A DNA stretch of 64,000 bases, from positions 9,390,915 to 9,454,914 of the forward strand of contig NC_084771.1 of NCBI RefSeq assembly GCF_028858725.1. Direction: 5' to 3'. The notes beneath the pieces are model-generated. The model did not search any database, was not told where the DNA came from, and saw only the letters and a list, made by a program, of their open reading frames with translations. Below, in pieces: positions 54,436 through 64,000 of the stretch (position 1 is its first letter; each line of letters starts with the position of its first letter). Made by a program: the position numbers and the translations under genes. The DNA comes from Colius striatus. Its lineage: Eukaryota; Chordata; Aves; Coliiformes; Coliidae.

Positions 54436-57400
54436 TGTGGCTTGTGGTACCTTCAGAACCAGCCAGGACCTGAAGCTCTCTTCTTATTTCTACCAGCGAG
54501 GGACCCATTCATTGCATTTAGGGAAAATGGTTGTGGATCCAGGTTTTCAAATGTGATGAGTTACTAGTGGCTTCTGCAGCCAATTTATCTGTTAGAAACG
54601 AAGAAGGGAGTTTCTGCCCAGCACCAGTAAGTTGTAAGAGTGAGGTGTCGTTCTTCTTGGTCCAATTAGAACAACCTACTTGCCTGTTCTCACCTTGTAC
54701 TTCTCCCTTTCTCAGTTATTAAATGCCACCTGCTGGAAAAAAAACAAAACAACCCTTTTCCACCCAGAAAAATCACGTGCCAGTTGTGTGTTAAGTCTGG
54801 CCCTCTGCCCCTTCTCGTGCTTGAAGCTGTTTTGTGGCCAGTGCTGCAGCCACATTGCAGCCCCGCGAGTCTGCTTGGGGGGGTGTAACAGCTTGTGCCA
54901 GTAGCTTAGAAAGGGCAGGTGCTGTGCAAGTCAAATTGTGCTACAATGGGCAGCAGGTTTTAGATAGCCCTGGAACTCTGAAGTTGATGAAGAGCTTTGA
55001 CAGAGGGCAGCAACAGGCTTGTGCCTGTAGCAGGGATAGGTACTACCTGTCCATATTGGGCTGGGGAGCATCCAGGAAGGAGGCCTGGAAGGTTCTCCAG
55101 GGCTCGATCGTGGTGTTTTTGTTGGGTCAGGTGCTGAAGGTTTACCACTGCTTACATTTTTTCTGACGTTACCTTAAAAGCAGAACCACTCTGAGGAGGG
55201 AAAGTAAAAGCAAACTCACCATTCCAAGCAAAAAGACATTCAGGGTTGGAGAGATTTTCACTGTTACCATAGAATGGGAAGTAAATAACATCCTAAACAT
55301 CCTCAGCTGGAGGTGTTTGGAAAAATACTGGTGTTGCAACATCAGCTGTGTGAGCACAAAGTGTCTGGATGTCCCTGCCCAGACCTGCTCAGGTGTTGAG
55401 ATAACCCCGTGTGCACCCTCTGTGCTGTAGGATGAACCCTGGAGATGTGTCCTTGTGTAGGGCCCCGTGGTCTCCACCTGAGCGTGGAGCTGAGCTGCTG
55501 GGAAGGGCTGAAAGCTGTGACCTCGGAGATGGCTTTGGGTCTCAGAGACGTGCGCAAACCGGGCTCTGGCAGTTGCAGGGTGGGTGCTCTGGAGGTGCTG
55601 TTGCTGTGCCACGGGATGAGCAGGTTCATCCTGGTGCCGCCGCTGCCATTGGGTCACGGCTGCGGGACCCCCCGGGGACCTGCCTCAGGAGCTTGGTGGC
55701 CAAAGGAGGGTGTTGGGAAAGGGCTGAGGCCTGAAATGGAGATTGCTGCCCTCCAGAAGGGCAAAGGGCTGTGATGTGGGGTCCCTCCTTGGGTCTGTGT
55801 TAGTGACTGGTGCACAAGAAAGCTTTTGGAGAGGCTGAGTGTAGGACAGCAGCTGATAGTTGAGGTGTTAAAGCCAGCAAGCACAGCTGCTTTCAGAATT
55901 CCATTGCACAAAGTGTTTCTGGTTTTGGTGGATCTTGCTGGTGCACTTGCTGTGTCTCACGGGGTGATGTGCCCCAGTCATGGGCATCTTGCTGCTAAAT
56001 ACTTTCTGGTATATTGAGGGAAGAGCCTGAGGCTCCTTGGCTTTACGGGTCTTACTCAGACTCAGCCAGTGCAGGTACAAGATGACCTTGTGACTCTCCA
56101 TTATGAGAATTTAACACCTTTGAAGCAGCTGCTTTGAAGAAAAAATATCATTAAGTCATTTGTTCCCCAGTGTGTGACTTAGTCCCCTTGGTTTAAGTTC
56201 CTCTCTACAATCTCATGTCCTGCTGTGTCTCAGCTGCAGACAGTGTGGGGGTTACAGGCTCTGGTTTTGCTGTTTGTTCTCCTCTCTTGACTGCAGATAT
56301 GGTTTATCTCTGCCTTCAAGGCGGGATTGGGGTCAGCATTTGTGCAGCTTCAGCCACAGAAAGGGCCTTTCCCACCCTCTTCTCAGGAGCTGAGCTTTGT
56401 GTTTCTGACTGTGCGTCAATCTTCGGTGGCTGCCCTGGCTGCCCACAGCACCTGGGGAAGCAGCACATTGCACCTACATTGCACACGTGCTCATTAATTA
56501 CCTTCAGCACAGGTGCCCACTACATTGGTGCCTATCCAAGTGGTTTTCCAGCAAGGCCTTGGCATTGTTTTGTTCTCCAAAGGGCCGAGAAATGATTGAC
56601 CCAAATGACACCGAGATACCAGGTAACCCAAATATTACCCTCAGTAATCATGTGCTGTGGCTTAGGGAGCTGACTTCACTCAGTAAGTAACCTTGCTTTA
56701 TTTCCTTGCAGCACCTGTGTTGGTACAAAGCCTCTGCACCGAGCTGAAGCTGGACCTTGCCCTGCAGACCGCTGTCCCCGCCAGGATTATTGGTGTTTGA
56801 GCCAGATGAATTGCCTCCGACTTGTTGGGTTGTGGGAGAGGACATTGCCTTCAGGATGAGGGTTGTCATCTACCACCAGCACTATCCAAGGGCTGCAGAC
56901 ACCTTTGTGTCACCATCAAGAGGAGTTTCAGCACTTCAGGGGTGCTCCATCCCTGGCTGTCCTTTTGGGAACATCTCAGCCATGGTCCGGCCGCTGCAGT
57001 GATGTCTCTCTGGATGCAGAGCCACGTGTGGCACCGAATGAGACAGGCACCTTCCCTGCCTGTCAGTGCCGAGCTCCTGCACTCCCTCTGCCGTTCTGCG
57101 CTCTCCATCATGTGCTCCAGGAGAGGTAAGTCTCTGAGGCCTCCATTCCTTCTCCCCACTCGAAGAAAGGAGCCACGAGCCACATATCCTACCCAACCTC
57201 CTGCTTTCCACAGCTGTTCCTGGGATAATGTTTCCCTTAGAACATGCCCACCCCTCTCTGGTGGGAGGAGAAGGGTTGAAAGAGATGCCTTTTGTCCTCT
57301 TTACTGTAATGCTTTCAGCCCCATGGATTGTTGGGTGTAAAACAGTGAAGGGTGCAGCAGGGTTTCTATGGGACTGAGGCTGCTCCCTGCACCAGCTGCT

Positions 57401-59429
57401 TTTGACTTCCCTTTAGGAGAGATTTTCCATCTGGTCATGGAACCTCGAAGTGCTTGGAAGCTAAATGAGCTGAGCTCCCAAATGTACACTGATGTTTCCT
57501 TTTGCCAGTTCAAGGAGAGAGACTCTCAGGTCGAAGCATCGTCAACATATTTTCCTCTAAAACTTCCCCAACAGGAGCAGGGGAGCTCCTGGGCCCCATC
57601 AGCCACCGCTGGAGCAGAAGCACCTCAGCCCCAGGGTCCATCTGCCAGTCCTACATAAGCCAAAGAGCAGTTGGTGGCAATGGGACAGGGAAGGGAGAGT
57701 GTCCCCGGGGAATCACCCACCGCACGTCGCCGGCTGCTCCCCGTCCCATCCAGAACAGAGCCACAGTCCAGCGGTGTTAAATCTGCTGCTAATAAGCTCC
57801 CAGGTGAGTTATGTTACTCGTATCTGTAAGTATTTTGTTGAAGCAGAATCAAACCCAGTAAATTTCTGCTGAAAGCAACCAGCAGGGTGGGATTTAGCAA
57901 TGCTGAATTGCCCCTTTACAGGACGTCCCACAGGGGTGATGGCACCAACCTTCTACCAAGGGGTTCCCAGTAAATTCTGTGTGGATTTTGTTGTTTGCAA
58001 GTATTGTGGTTTTGAAGCCAGGTCCTGAAAAGGTGTTTTACACCATCCCTCATGGCTGCACGTCCCTTCACAGCAGGAGGCTCTGCTGAGGCAGATCTTC
58101 GATTTGGGTATTGGAAGAACGAGTCCATCACCCATCAAATCAGCTCTGGTTTGAGTTTGGTGGAAAATGCACTTGGTGTTGCTGGGATCAGGTTTTGACC
58201 TTTGAAGAAGAGCAGCAAGATTTTAACCCAGTGAGAGGGAGGCAGGATCATCCCAGGGGCAGAGCAAAGCTCAAGCTCTGAGGGATTTCCCTTGGCACAG
58301 GGGAAGGTCAAAAGTGCACGTCAGGACAGTGGTCGTGAGGCTCGCACTCCGGACACTGGCTGAGGATGAGATGTTTCAGCAGTGACTCAGAGGAAGAAGG
58401 TAAATGAACACTATTTCAAACACAGGCTGAAATTCCTTCATGTCTGGATCGCTGCAGGGAGAGCTCCAGGAATCCTCTCCTCGCCACCCGCGGCCTATGG
58501 GCTGGTGGCTGCCGGACCCACTGAGCTCGGCGCAGCTGGGACATGGCAGAGACACGGAAGGGACGTGGGAAGTGGCAGAGAGGGTAAGAGAGGGCTGGGA
58601 GCAGAGCTGGGCAGCAGCGTGGGTCATGAAGAAGCTGCTGTGGATCATCCCAAGGTCAGTGAAATTGTTCTGGGACTTCACGGACTGAAGCAGGAGAAGC
58701 TGAGATTTTACCTTGAGCCCTTCGCAAGGAGGAGGCTGAGAAACAATCCTTGTGATGAGGAAAACCCCAGCTCAAAGCCACCACATCTGTGCCTGAACGT
58801 ACTTCTGCGTGCTCCAAAGAACCCCATTTCACACCAGCCTCTGCTCTGTGCTGCAGAGTGCCTGCAGCCACTACACCCTCCTGCTCCCACCGTGTCCTGA
58901 AAACCCTCTCTGCTGATGCTGGGAACAAAAAGGAAACCAGGATCGTCCCTGGAAGCCTCCCCTGCAGTTCTGCAACATCCCGAGCAGGCAGCCAGGGTTT
59001 CCTTTAAAGTGCTTTTGCTGCTTTCTGCTTCACTGCTTTTCCATGCTGCTTCAGGTGAGTCTTGTGTGGTGGTTCTAGGCATGGATGATGGGTCCATCCA
59101 GACACGATGTGTACTCTGGGGCAGTCTCATCCCAGCTGGTGCCCAGCATGGCCTGAGGGCCAGTTTTGCCCCTATTAGAGGGACGGAGTGGCCTGAATTT
59201 GCAGTTCTTGGAAATCACAGTTCCTTTGGCATCCAGACAGTCATTTCAGCCGAGTCACACTCCCAGGGTCCATTCCAGGTATCACTTGAAGTCATCCTGA
59301 CAGGAGAGTTTGGGGGTTTAAGTCATTTATCTTTACCATCTGAAGCCTTTTTAGAGGTGTTCTTCACATTCATGTTGAAATACTGGGTTAATTGGTAAAG
59401 AGCACCAAAAAAAGAAAAGGGCTAGCAAG
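54436..59429. other. Intergenic region between convergent ATRX and FGF16
   Basis: Five kilobases, clearly richer in G+C than the ATRX introns, with many overlapping chance open frames on both strands (the longest are 172 codons at 56822-57340 and 58382-58900). None shows a domain I recognise or an obvious splice partner. I see no CR1 copy, tRNA or promoter that I can support. Confidence 0.75.
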
Positions 59430-59451
59430 AAAGCTACAATATAAAGACAAT

Positions 59452-59457
59452 TTTATT
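59452..59457 (-). terminator. FGF16: FGF16 poly(A) signal
   Basis: TTTATT on the + strand is AATAAA on the - strand. It is followed by a T-rich element (CCCTTTTCTTTTTTTGGTGC), consistent with cleavage near 59,430. Confidence 0.7.
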
Positions 59458-59540
59458 GCCAATAAGCTCTTAAAACTCATTATTTTTCCTGTTTCAGTAG
59501 GACCTTTTTCTTTGTGAGAATCCAGCCATAGCATCTCTCA

Positions 59541-59609
59541 TTAAAAATAAAGTTATTTCGAAATAAATAAATATATAAAATAAATATCATATACATTTTA
59601 TAAATAGGT
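59541..59609 (-). promoter_or_regulatory. FGF16: AU-rich element in the FGF16 3' UTR
   Basis: On the transcript strand this interval has several overlapping AUUUA pentamers. They include the nonamer UUAUUUAUU (59562-59570), the motif typically bound by mRNA-destabilising ARE proteins. It lies about 90 bases before the poly(A) signal. Function is inferred from the motif alone. Confidence 0.55.
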
Positions 59610-60171
59610 GTTTGTCCTTATGCACAGTATCCATGCTTTACATCTGAATCATGCTCCTCGCCCCCGTCCCACCCCGACACGTTGGGCCCAGTCCACGTAG
59701 CAAACTCCCGGGCTGCTTGAGCAAGGTCCCATCCAAAGGGCTCGTCCCGAGCTCAGCAGCAGCATCTGCAGCAGTTCTGTGGTCTTTTGTTTTCTGTCTC
59801 TTCGTGTTTCAGTTGGTTGGGGTGGGGTTTCCCCCCCCCACCCTTGGTGATCAGCTTTGCTCACCTGCTTGTTCCTTTAAGCAAACGTAACATTGACTAT
59901 TCGGCCTCTCTTGTAGCAACCGGGTAAAGAAAGTGAATGAAAACGAGAGATTACATGTAGGGTTCCCTCCCTTCCCTACCCCCACCCCCATAAATAACCC
60001 AGGTTGGATATATGCTTGAAACAAGGAGGAACAGCAGTGTCTGAATCCGATGTGAGTGCTTTCCTACGTCGTCTACGCTTACAGGAATGATGGAATGACT
60101 ATGAGTATAGTGCTCCAGGGGAAAGCTTGGCAGCCCAAGTATGTACAGCGACGGGGCAGCCGCGGGAAGCA

Positions 60172-60417
60172 TCACCTGTAGTGGAAGAGGTCTCTGTACA
60201 CAGCGGGGATTTTGGCAGGGTCCACGGGCCTGGGTAGGAAGTGGGTGAACTTCTGGTGTCTCTTAGTCCTGTACCCCTCCCGGGGGGAGCCGTCCTTGTT
60301 CAGAGCCACGTAGTAGTGCCGCTCCGAGTCGGGGTGTTTGTAGAGGGTCGAGGCGTACGTGTTGTACCAGTTCTCCTCAAACTGCTCCCGGAAAACACAC
60401 TCCCGTGTGAGCTTCTT
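60172..60417 (-). CDS. FGF16: FGF16, fibroblast growth factor 16, terminal exon (exon 3)
   Basis: 246 bases on the minus strand: 81 codons and a TGA at 60172-60174. The product reads [70 protein letters not shown] and [11 protein letters not shown]. This is the C-terminal half of the FGF9/16/20 beta-trefoil. The RDLFHYR end is that of FGF16, whereas FGF9 and FGF20 end differently. The acceptor at 60418-60420 (CAACGCAG after a long pyrimidine tract) fits the family's last intron. FGF16 is a secreted, heparin-binding FGF-receptor ligand involved in heart and limb development. Exons 1 and 2 are not in the window. Changes from human include Pro for Ser in KHPD and AKIPAVY for SKLPSMS. Confidence 0.96.
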   Translation of the reverse strand, partial: KKLTRECVFREQFEENWYNTYASTLYKHPDSERHYYVALNKDGSPREGYRTKRHQKFTHFLPRPVDPAKIPAVYRDLFHYR

Positions 60418-61138
60418 CTGCGTTGGGGCAGAGGCAGGAGGGGGAAGAGAAAGACATTCCTGTCAATTTTGTTTGGGTTTTTTTCTAAATGAACTCTTTT
60501 CCTCCTCCTCTCACTCTCTGCTCCTGGGGTTTTCCCAGCTCCTTTCTCCTGGCTCCCCTGAGGACAGAGACTCTGCTGCCGGTTCCCTTGGGTGAGAGCT
60601 GGAAATGGGAACAAAGTCCCACAAGCCCGGACCCAAACACCCCTCTGAAAGAGGAGGAGGAAAGAGACAAAGGGAGGAGAAGGTGGGTGTGAATTTTACA
60701 AAGGTGCCCTCTAGCAAAACTATAAAGCTGGCAGCCAGGCCTCTGCCATGGGGGTGTGGGTTGGGAGCTTGCTGGGGTGGCCATAGCTGCCATGTCCATG
60801 GCACGCCCCAAAAATGCTGTAATAGGTGAGAGCTGACCCCAGGAGAAGCAGCATGTGGGCAGCATGTCTGAAGGGTTTAAACAGGAGTGAGCACCGCTTT
60901 CAAAGTTCAAGGCACAGGCCAGCACAGTGCAGTGGGAATGAAAGCATTCCTCAGGCCTTCTGCCCTCTGAAGTGACATGATGCGAGGAGCAGGGAAAGGA
61001 GCGCACTGGTGACAGCACAGCCACAGCCAGCCCTTCCCTCCAGCCCCCAAGGCCAGGGGCTGTTGGCAGCCACCATTCAATGGGGGTTTTTCCTTCCCTC
61101 TCCCCACCCTGGGGAGCAAGGCTGTCCCCCTGCTTTGC

Positions 61139-61200
61139 CATAGAGTCACTTCGGTTGGAAAAGACCTTTAAGATCATAAAGTCCAGCTGTGCTTTGTCAT
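61139..61200 (-). mobile_element. CR1 LINE 3'-end scrap (antisense)
   Basis: CATAGAGTCACTTCGGTTGG followed by AAAAGACCTTTAAGATCATA is the CR1 3' end read in reverse. Partly duplicated CTTTAAGATC motifs follow near 61,213 and 61,240. Confidence 0.85.
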
Positions 61201-61285
61201 AGCTGCATCCTTTTAAGATCATCAGTGATCCCGATGATCCTTTAAGATCGAGTACAGCTGTGGTCTGTCACAGAGGGACACCCCC

Positions 61286-61365
61286 ATCCCATCCCATCCC
61301 ATCCCATCCCATCCCATCCCATCCCATCCCATCCCATCCCATCCCATCCCATCCCATCCCATCCC
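61286..61365 (+). repeat. (ATCCC)16 pentanucleotide microsatellite
   Basis: Sixteen perfect ATCCC units. On the minus strand, which is the FGF16 transcript strand, it reads (GGGAT)16: sixteen GGG runs separated by two bases, an arrangement compatible with G-quadruplex folding. Because 5-base units keep shifting frame, the open frame across it is meaningless. Confidence 0.98.
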
Positions 61366-64000
61366 CCACAGCAATCGCCAGGGGCCCTTGGGAGTCCTTT
61401 CAGATGAAAGACAGTCTGCAAATGTAGGATGCTGTAACGTTACAACCACTGCACCTACACTGTAAACTATTTAGGTAGGGAATGTGTCTTACCTACGGTA
61501 TACAGAGTGCTAAGTAAATGTTATTGCTTGCAGTAGATTAGTTTTGTAATACAATCCAGGAGCTCACCTGCACTCAGAACCTGTTTTAAATGTTTTGCTG
61601 CTGATGAAATAAACCCTGAGGTGAGCTGTGAGCCCTCCAAAAGCCACATGACCCTTGCTGTCCGAGACCTCTTCCCAGGTCCATCAATAAATACAGACTT
61701 TTACATCTTCTTCCCTTAGGATGCCATCTACTCAGAGTACGATGGAAACTGCTGGGTGGCTGAACTCCAGTGCTACTGCTTTGCCCCGGTCTCCCTGCTC
61801 GTCAGTGGGCTGTCCGGGGGTACAGTGTGTGTGTGTAAAATGTTTGGAGAGGCTGAGGTGACTCTGAGGTGATTCTCTGTTTCCCAGAAAGAAATGTTGC
61901 TGCTCTGAGCATTGGTTGAGTTTCTGAAATTGGTGGAAAGCTGAACAGAAACACTGGGAGAAGGTGAACAGGGAGAGGCAGCAGAGCTGTCTGTCCCCAG
62001 AGGACTCGGTGTGTCACTGCAGGGATTGTCTGGCTCTGCCTGTAGCAACACTGGCACAGAGGGTGATGACCTTGCTGCAAATGTAAAACGCCGCTGTTCT
62101 GTGGTCCCTGCAAACACCATTATCACGCTGATGCTGGTGTGGGGCCCTGGCTTATCGACCTTTAATTAAGAAGACTGCAGTGGCTTTCGATTTCAAAAAG
62201 CCATCATCCCACAACCCTCCTACCCCAGGTTCTCAGACTCTGGGGTCAGCTGGGGACCTGGCTGTGACTCCAGCACCGCTCAGATCCCCGCTTGGACCGT
62301 GTTCCCACAGGACCCTGTTGTGTCTGGTGGACAAGATGCAACAGAAAGCTCCCATCATCCTGTCTTCAGGTCACTTCTGTTTCCAGATAGCTGTTGTAAA
62401 ACCTTATCCTGTTTTTGTTTCTCTGCCATAACGTGAGCACAGGCCCTGGAACTTCATTAACCCATCATGGACTTGTTGATTCCTAACGAGAGCTGCAGGG
62501 TTTGAAAGCTCAGAAGGGAAGGTGCAACTCTGTGTCCTCCTCTTGAGCAGACACAAGTGAAAGCTGCAGCTCCAGGAGCAGCCTCAGGGTTTGACAGGGG
62601 AGGTGCTGCTGCACCTCGTGGGAGTGTGGTTAGAAATTGTTTGTGTTAAATGTGTCTTGTGCATTTGTGATTGAACTGCTGCCACAGCACTTCACTTTTG
62701 TTCAGGGGAGATGTTACTACAGAAATTCAGTGGAAAAAGAAGTTCTTGGTGCATGTTCATGTTTGATTCTCTCATATAAACATCAGTAGCTGCATCTTAG
62801 ACCGAAAGGGTCTGTGGCAGTCTCAGATGGGAATGGTAGAAGAAGAGATGATATAAACTCATGGTTTATTGCTAGTCTGCTAAACAGTGGTTTTCTGAAA
62901 GCTCTATATGCAGAGTACAGGAGTTTAAATTTCTACGCTCTGAGCCTGCCCTGGTTTGGTTTGGTTACAGGAAGCACACCCCTTCTGCTTTGGTTTAAAA
63001 CTGGTTTGTTTTATTTCATTGGAAATATACTGTGATCCATCTTTAAAAATCAGTGTCCTCACATAGGGTTGTGCAGTGATCTGAAAAGAGGCATTTAAAA
63101 AAGTTACACACAGGTGATGGGTTGAATGGCTATAGAGCACCTGAAGAAAAAAGCCCCAGTGAAGTGCAACAAAGAAGGACTCTTAGAAATGGCAACCTAG
63201 AACACAACTGGTCTTTCAGAATAGAAGTGGTTCTTCTGGCTAACTAGAAATACCTATTTTATATTGAGCTAAATAATTAAGAATTGAGTTAAATTAACCT
63301 GCAGGAAGCACCTCTGCACAGTTGTTAAGACCTGACATTTTGGCTGCAAGTGCTTACACTTAGTTAAATAGGGAGAAGCAGTGGAGAGCTCAGCTTTCTT
63401 CAGGTTGATGGAGACTTCACCTGAGATGCCGACGCTCTTCACTGCAGCCTGAGCTTTGCTGAAGCAGTCACTCCACCTCAGGGTGTTTCATCCACCAAAA
63501 CCCTGACATACCCTTTTTAGGGCTGGCTCATTACAGCCTCTGCTTGTGTTCCAAGTGATTTACAGGGTGCTGCAGGCTGAGTAATGTTGTGCAGAAAGCA
63601 GCGAGGTGGACCTGCACACAACCCGCATGCCACAGTGAGGGCACAGCCCAAACCAAAGCAGCAAACCACAAATGCACAAGCTGCCCCTAGAAACCTCAGC
63701 CTGGAGGGCAGACGGGGTGTCTTCTGCTTCCTCTGTCCCACAGCAGCACAGGATGGGGCAGAGTCAGCAAGAGGTGGTGCTCACAAGAGTTTATAGGTGT
63801 TCAGGAGTTTGTGCAGAGTGTAAAACTAACACAGAGCTCACACTTGGGTTTTGGCAAAAGGTGGAAAACTTCAGTCTGAAAAGGACTCATCACATCTCCA
63901 GATCACATGGAGAATAAAATGGATGTGTTGCTCAGGCAATACAAACCCACAAGCAGCCCCTGGGTTTAGGCCACATTTCTTTCAGTGGACCGTTGCCACA

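Larger units (their letters stand above)
59430..60171 (-). other. FGF16: FGF16 3' untranslated region
   Basis: Roughly 740 bases from the FGF16 stop to the inferred cleavage site. It is GC-rich near the stop and very AT-rich near its 3' end, where it carries an AU-rich element and a single AATAAA. Confidence 0.75.
60418..64000 (-). other. FGF16: FGF16 intron 2 (partial)
   Basis: At least 3.6 kb upstream of the last exon with no match to the short second FGF16 exon in any minus-strand frame that I read, so exon 2 must lie beyond the window. It contains a CR1 scrap, the (ATCCC)16 array and a possible Tudor-like peptide on the + strand. A 245-codon minus-strand open frame at 60485-61222 ends before exon 3 and looks incidental. 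Confidence 0.8.

Noticed and set aside
55169..55657. 162-codon minus-strand frame in the intergenic region
   Set aside because: GC-rich low-constraint sequence with overlapping frames on both strands; no known domain, start context or partner exon.
56822..57340. 172-codon + strand open frame between ATRX and FGF16
   Set aside because: Composition looks like translated GC-rich noncoding DNA and no family is recognised.
58382..58900. Second 172-codon + strand open frame between ATRX and FGF16
   Set aside because: Same reasons; competing minus-strand frames of similar length cover the same bases.
60485..61222. 245-codon minus-strand frame just upstream of FGF16 exon 3
   Set aside because: It starts within a CR1 scrap, stops before the exon 3 acceptor, and shows no similarity to FGF exon 1 or 2.
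61222..61449. Repetitive Gly-Trp-Asp-Gly-Met frame across the pentanucleotide array
   Set aside because: It is a direct translation of the GGGAT microsatellite, with no protein meaning.
60418..64000. Search for FGF16 exon 2 in the remaining minus strand
   Set aside because: I found no stretch resembling the conserved second exon (LAVGLISIRGVDSGLYLGMN-like), so it is taken to lie outside the window.
1..64000. CRISPR arrays, bacterial operons, ribosome-binding sites or prophage
   Set aside because: The sequence is vertebrate nuclear DNA with spliced genes and CR1 elements; none of these prokaryotic features is expected or seen.

Overview
The window is avian nuclear DNA. It carries CR1 retrotransposon 3' ends in both orientations, an LTR fragment of a type I know from bird genomes, and long AT-rich introns flanked by GT-AG splice sites. 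I cannot name the species. The window has two convergent genes, ATRX on the + strand and FGF16 on the - strand. The same two genes are neighbours in human Xq21.1, so this is a conserved syntenic block.

From 1 to about 54,435 lies the 3' three quarters of ATRX, the SNF2-family chromatin remodeller that works with DAXX to deposit histone H3.3 in heterochromatin, telomeres and G-rich repeats. The window opens inside the giant exon 9. Every later exon (10-35, human numbering) can be placed at single-base resolution. Splicing them gives 1,921 codons plus a stop, with no frameshift and all introns GT-AG. Exon 9 encodes the disordered Ser/Lys-rich region with the HP1-binding LxVxL motif. Exons 10-15 encode acidic and basic linkers, including the DAXX-binding helix in exon 11. 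Exons 16-20 encode the first ATPase lobe (Walker A MGLGKT, DEGH box, TGTPLQNN). Exons 21-26 encode the inter-lobe insert, exons 27-30 the second lobe, and exons 31-35 the C-terminal tail. The 5' exons, the ADD domain and the promoter lie upstream of the window.

From 54,436 to about 59,430 is intergenic DNA, richer in G+C than the ATRX introns, with no gene I can support. From 59,430 to 60,417 on the - strand is the last exon of FGF16 (81 codons plus stop) with a short 3' UTR holding an AU-rich element. From 60,418 to the end is FGF16 intron 2. Exons 1 and 2 lie beyond the window. This intron contains a CR1 scrap and a perfect (ATCCC)16 array.

The observation most worth following is in intron 10. 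The ATRX reading frame continues through the exon 10 donor for 70 more codons, about one third Lys/Arg and unusually CpG-rich for this intron. It then stops 255 bases before an AATAAA. This would make a truncated ATRX lacking the DAXX-binding helix and the whole ATPase, capped by a basic tail. It resembles the known mammalian ATRXt isoform but is not obviously the same intron. Other points are a 21-bp duplication across the exon 12 acceptor that offers a second acceptor 7 codons downstream, a near-regular 38-49-residue repeat inside exon 9, and loss of the long poly-Glu run that human ATRX has at exon 15.
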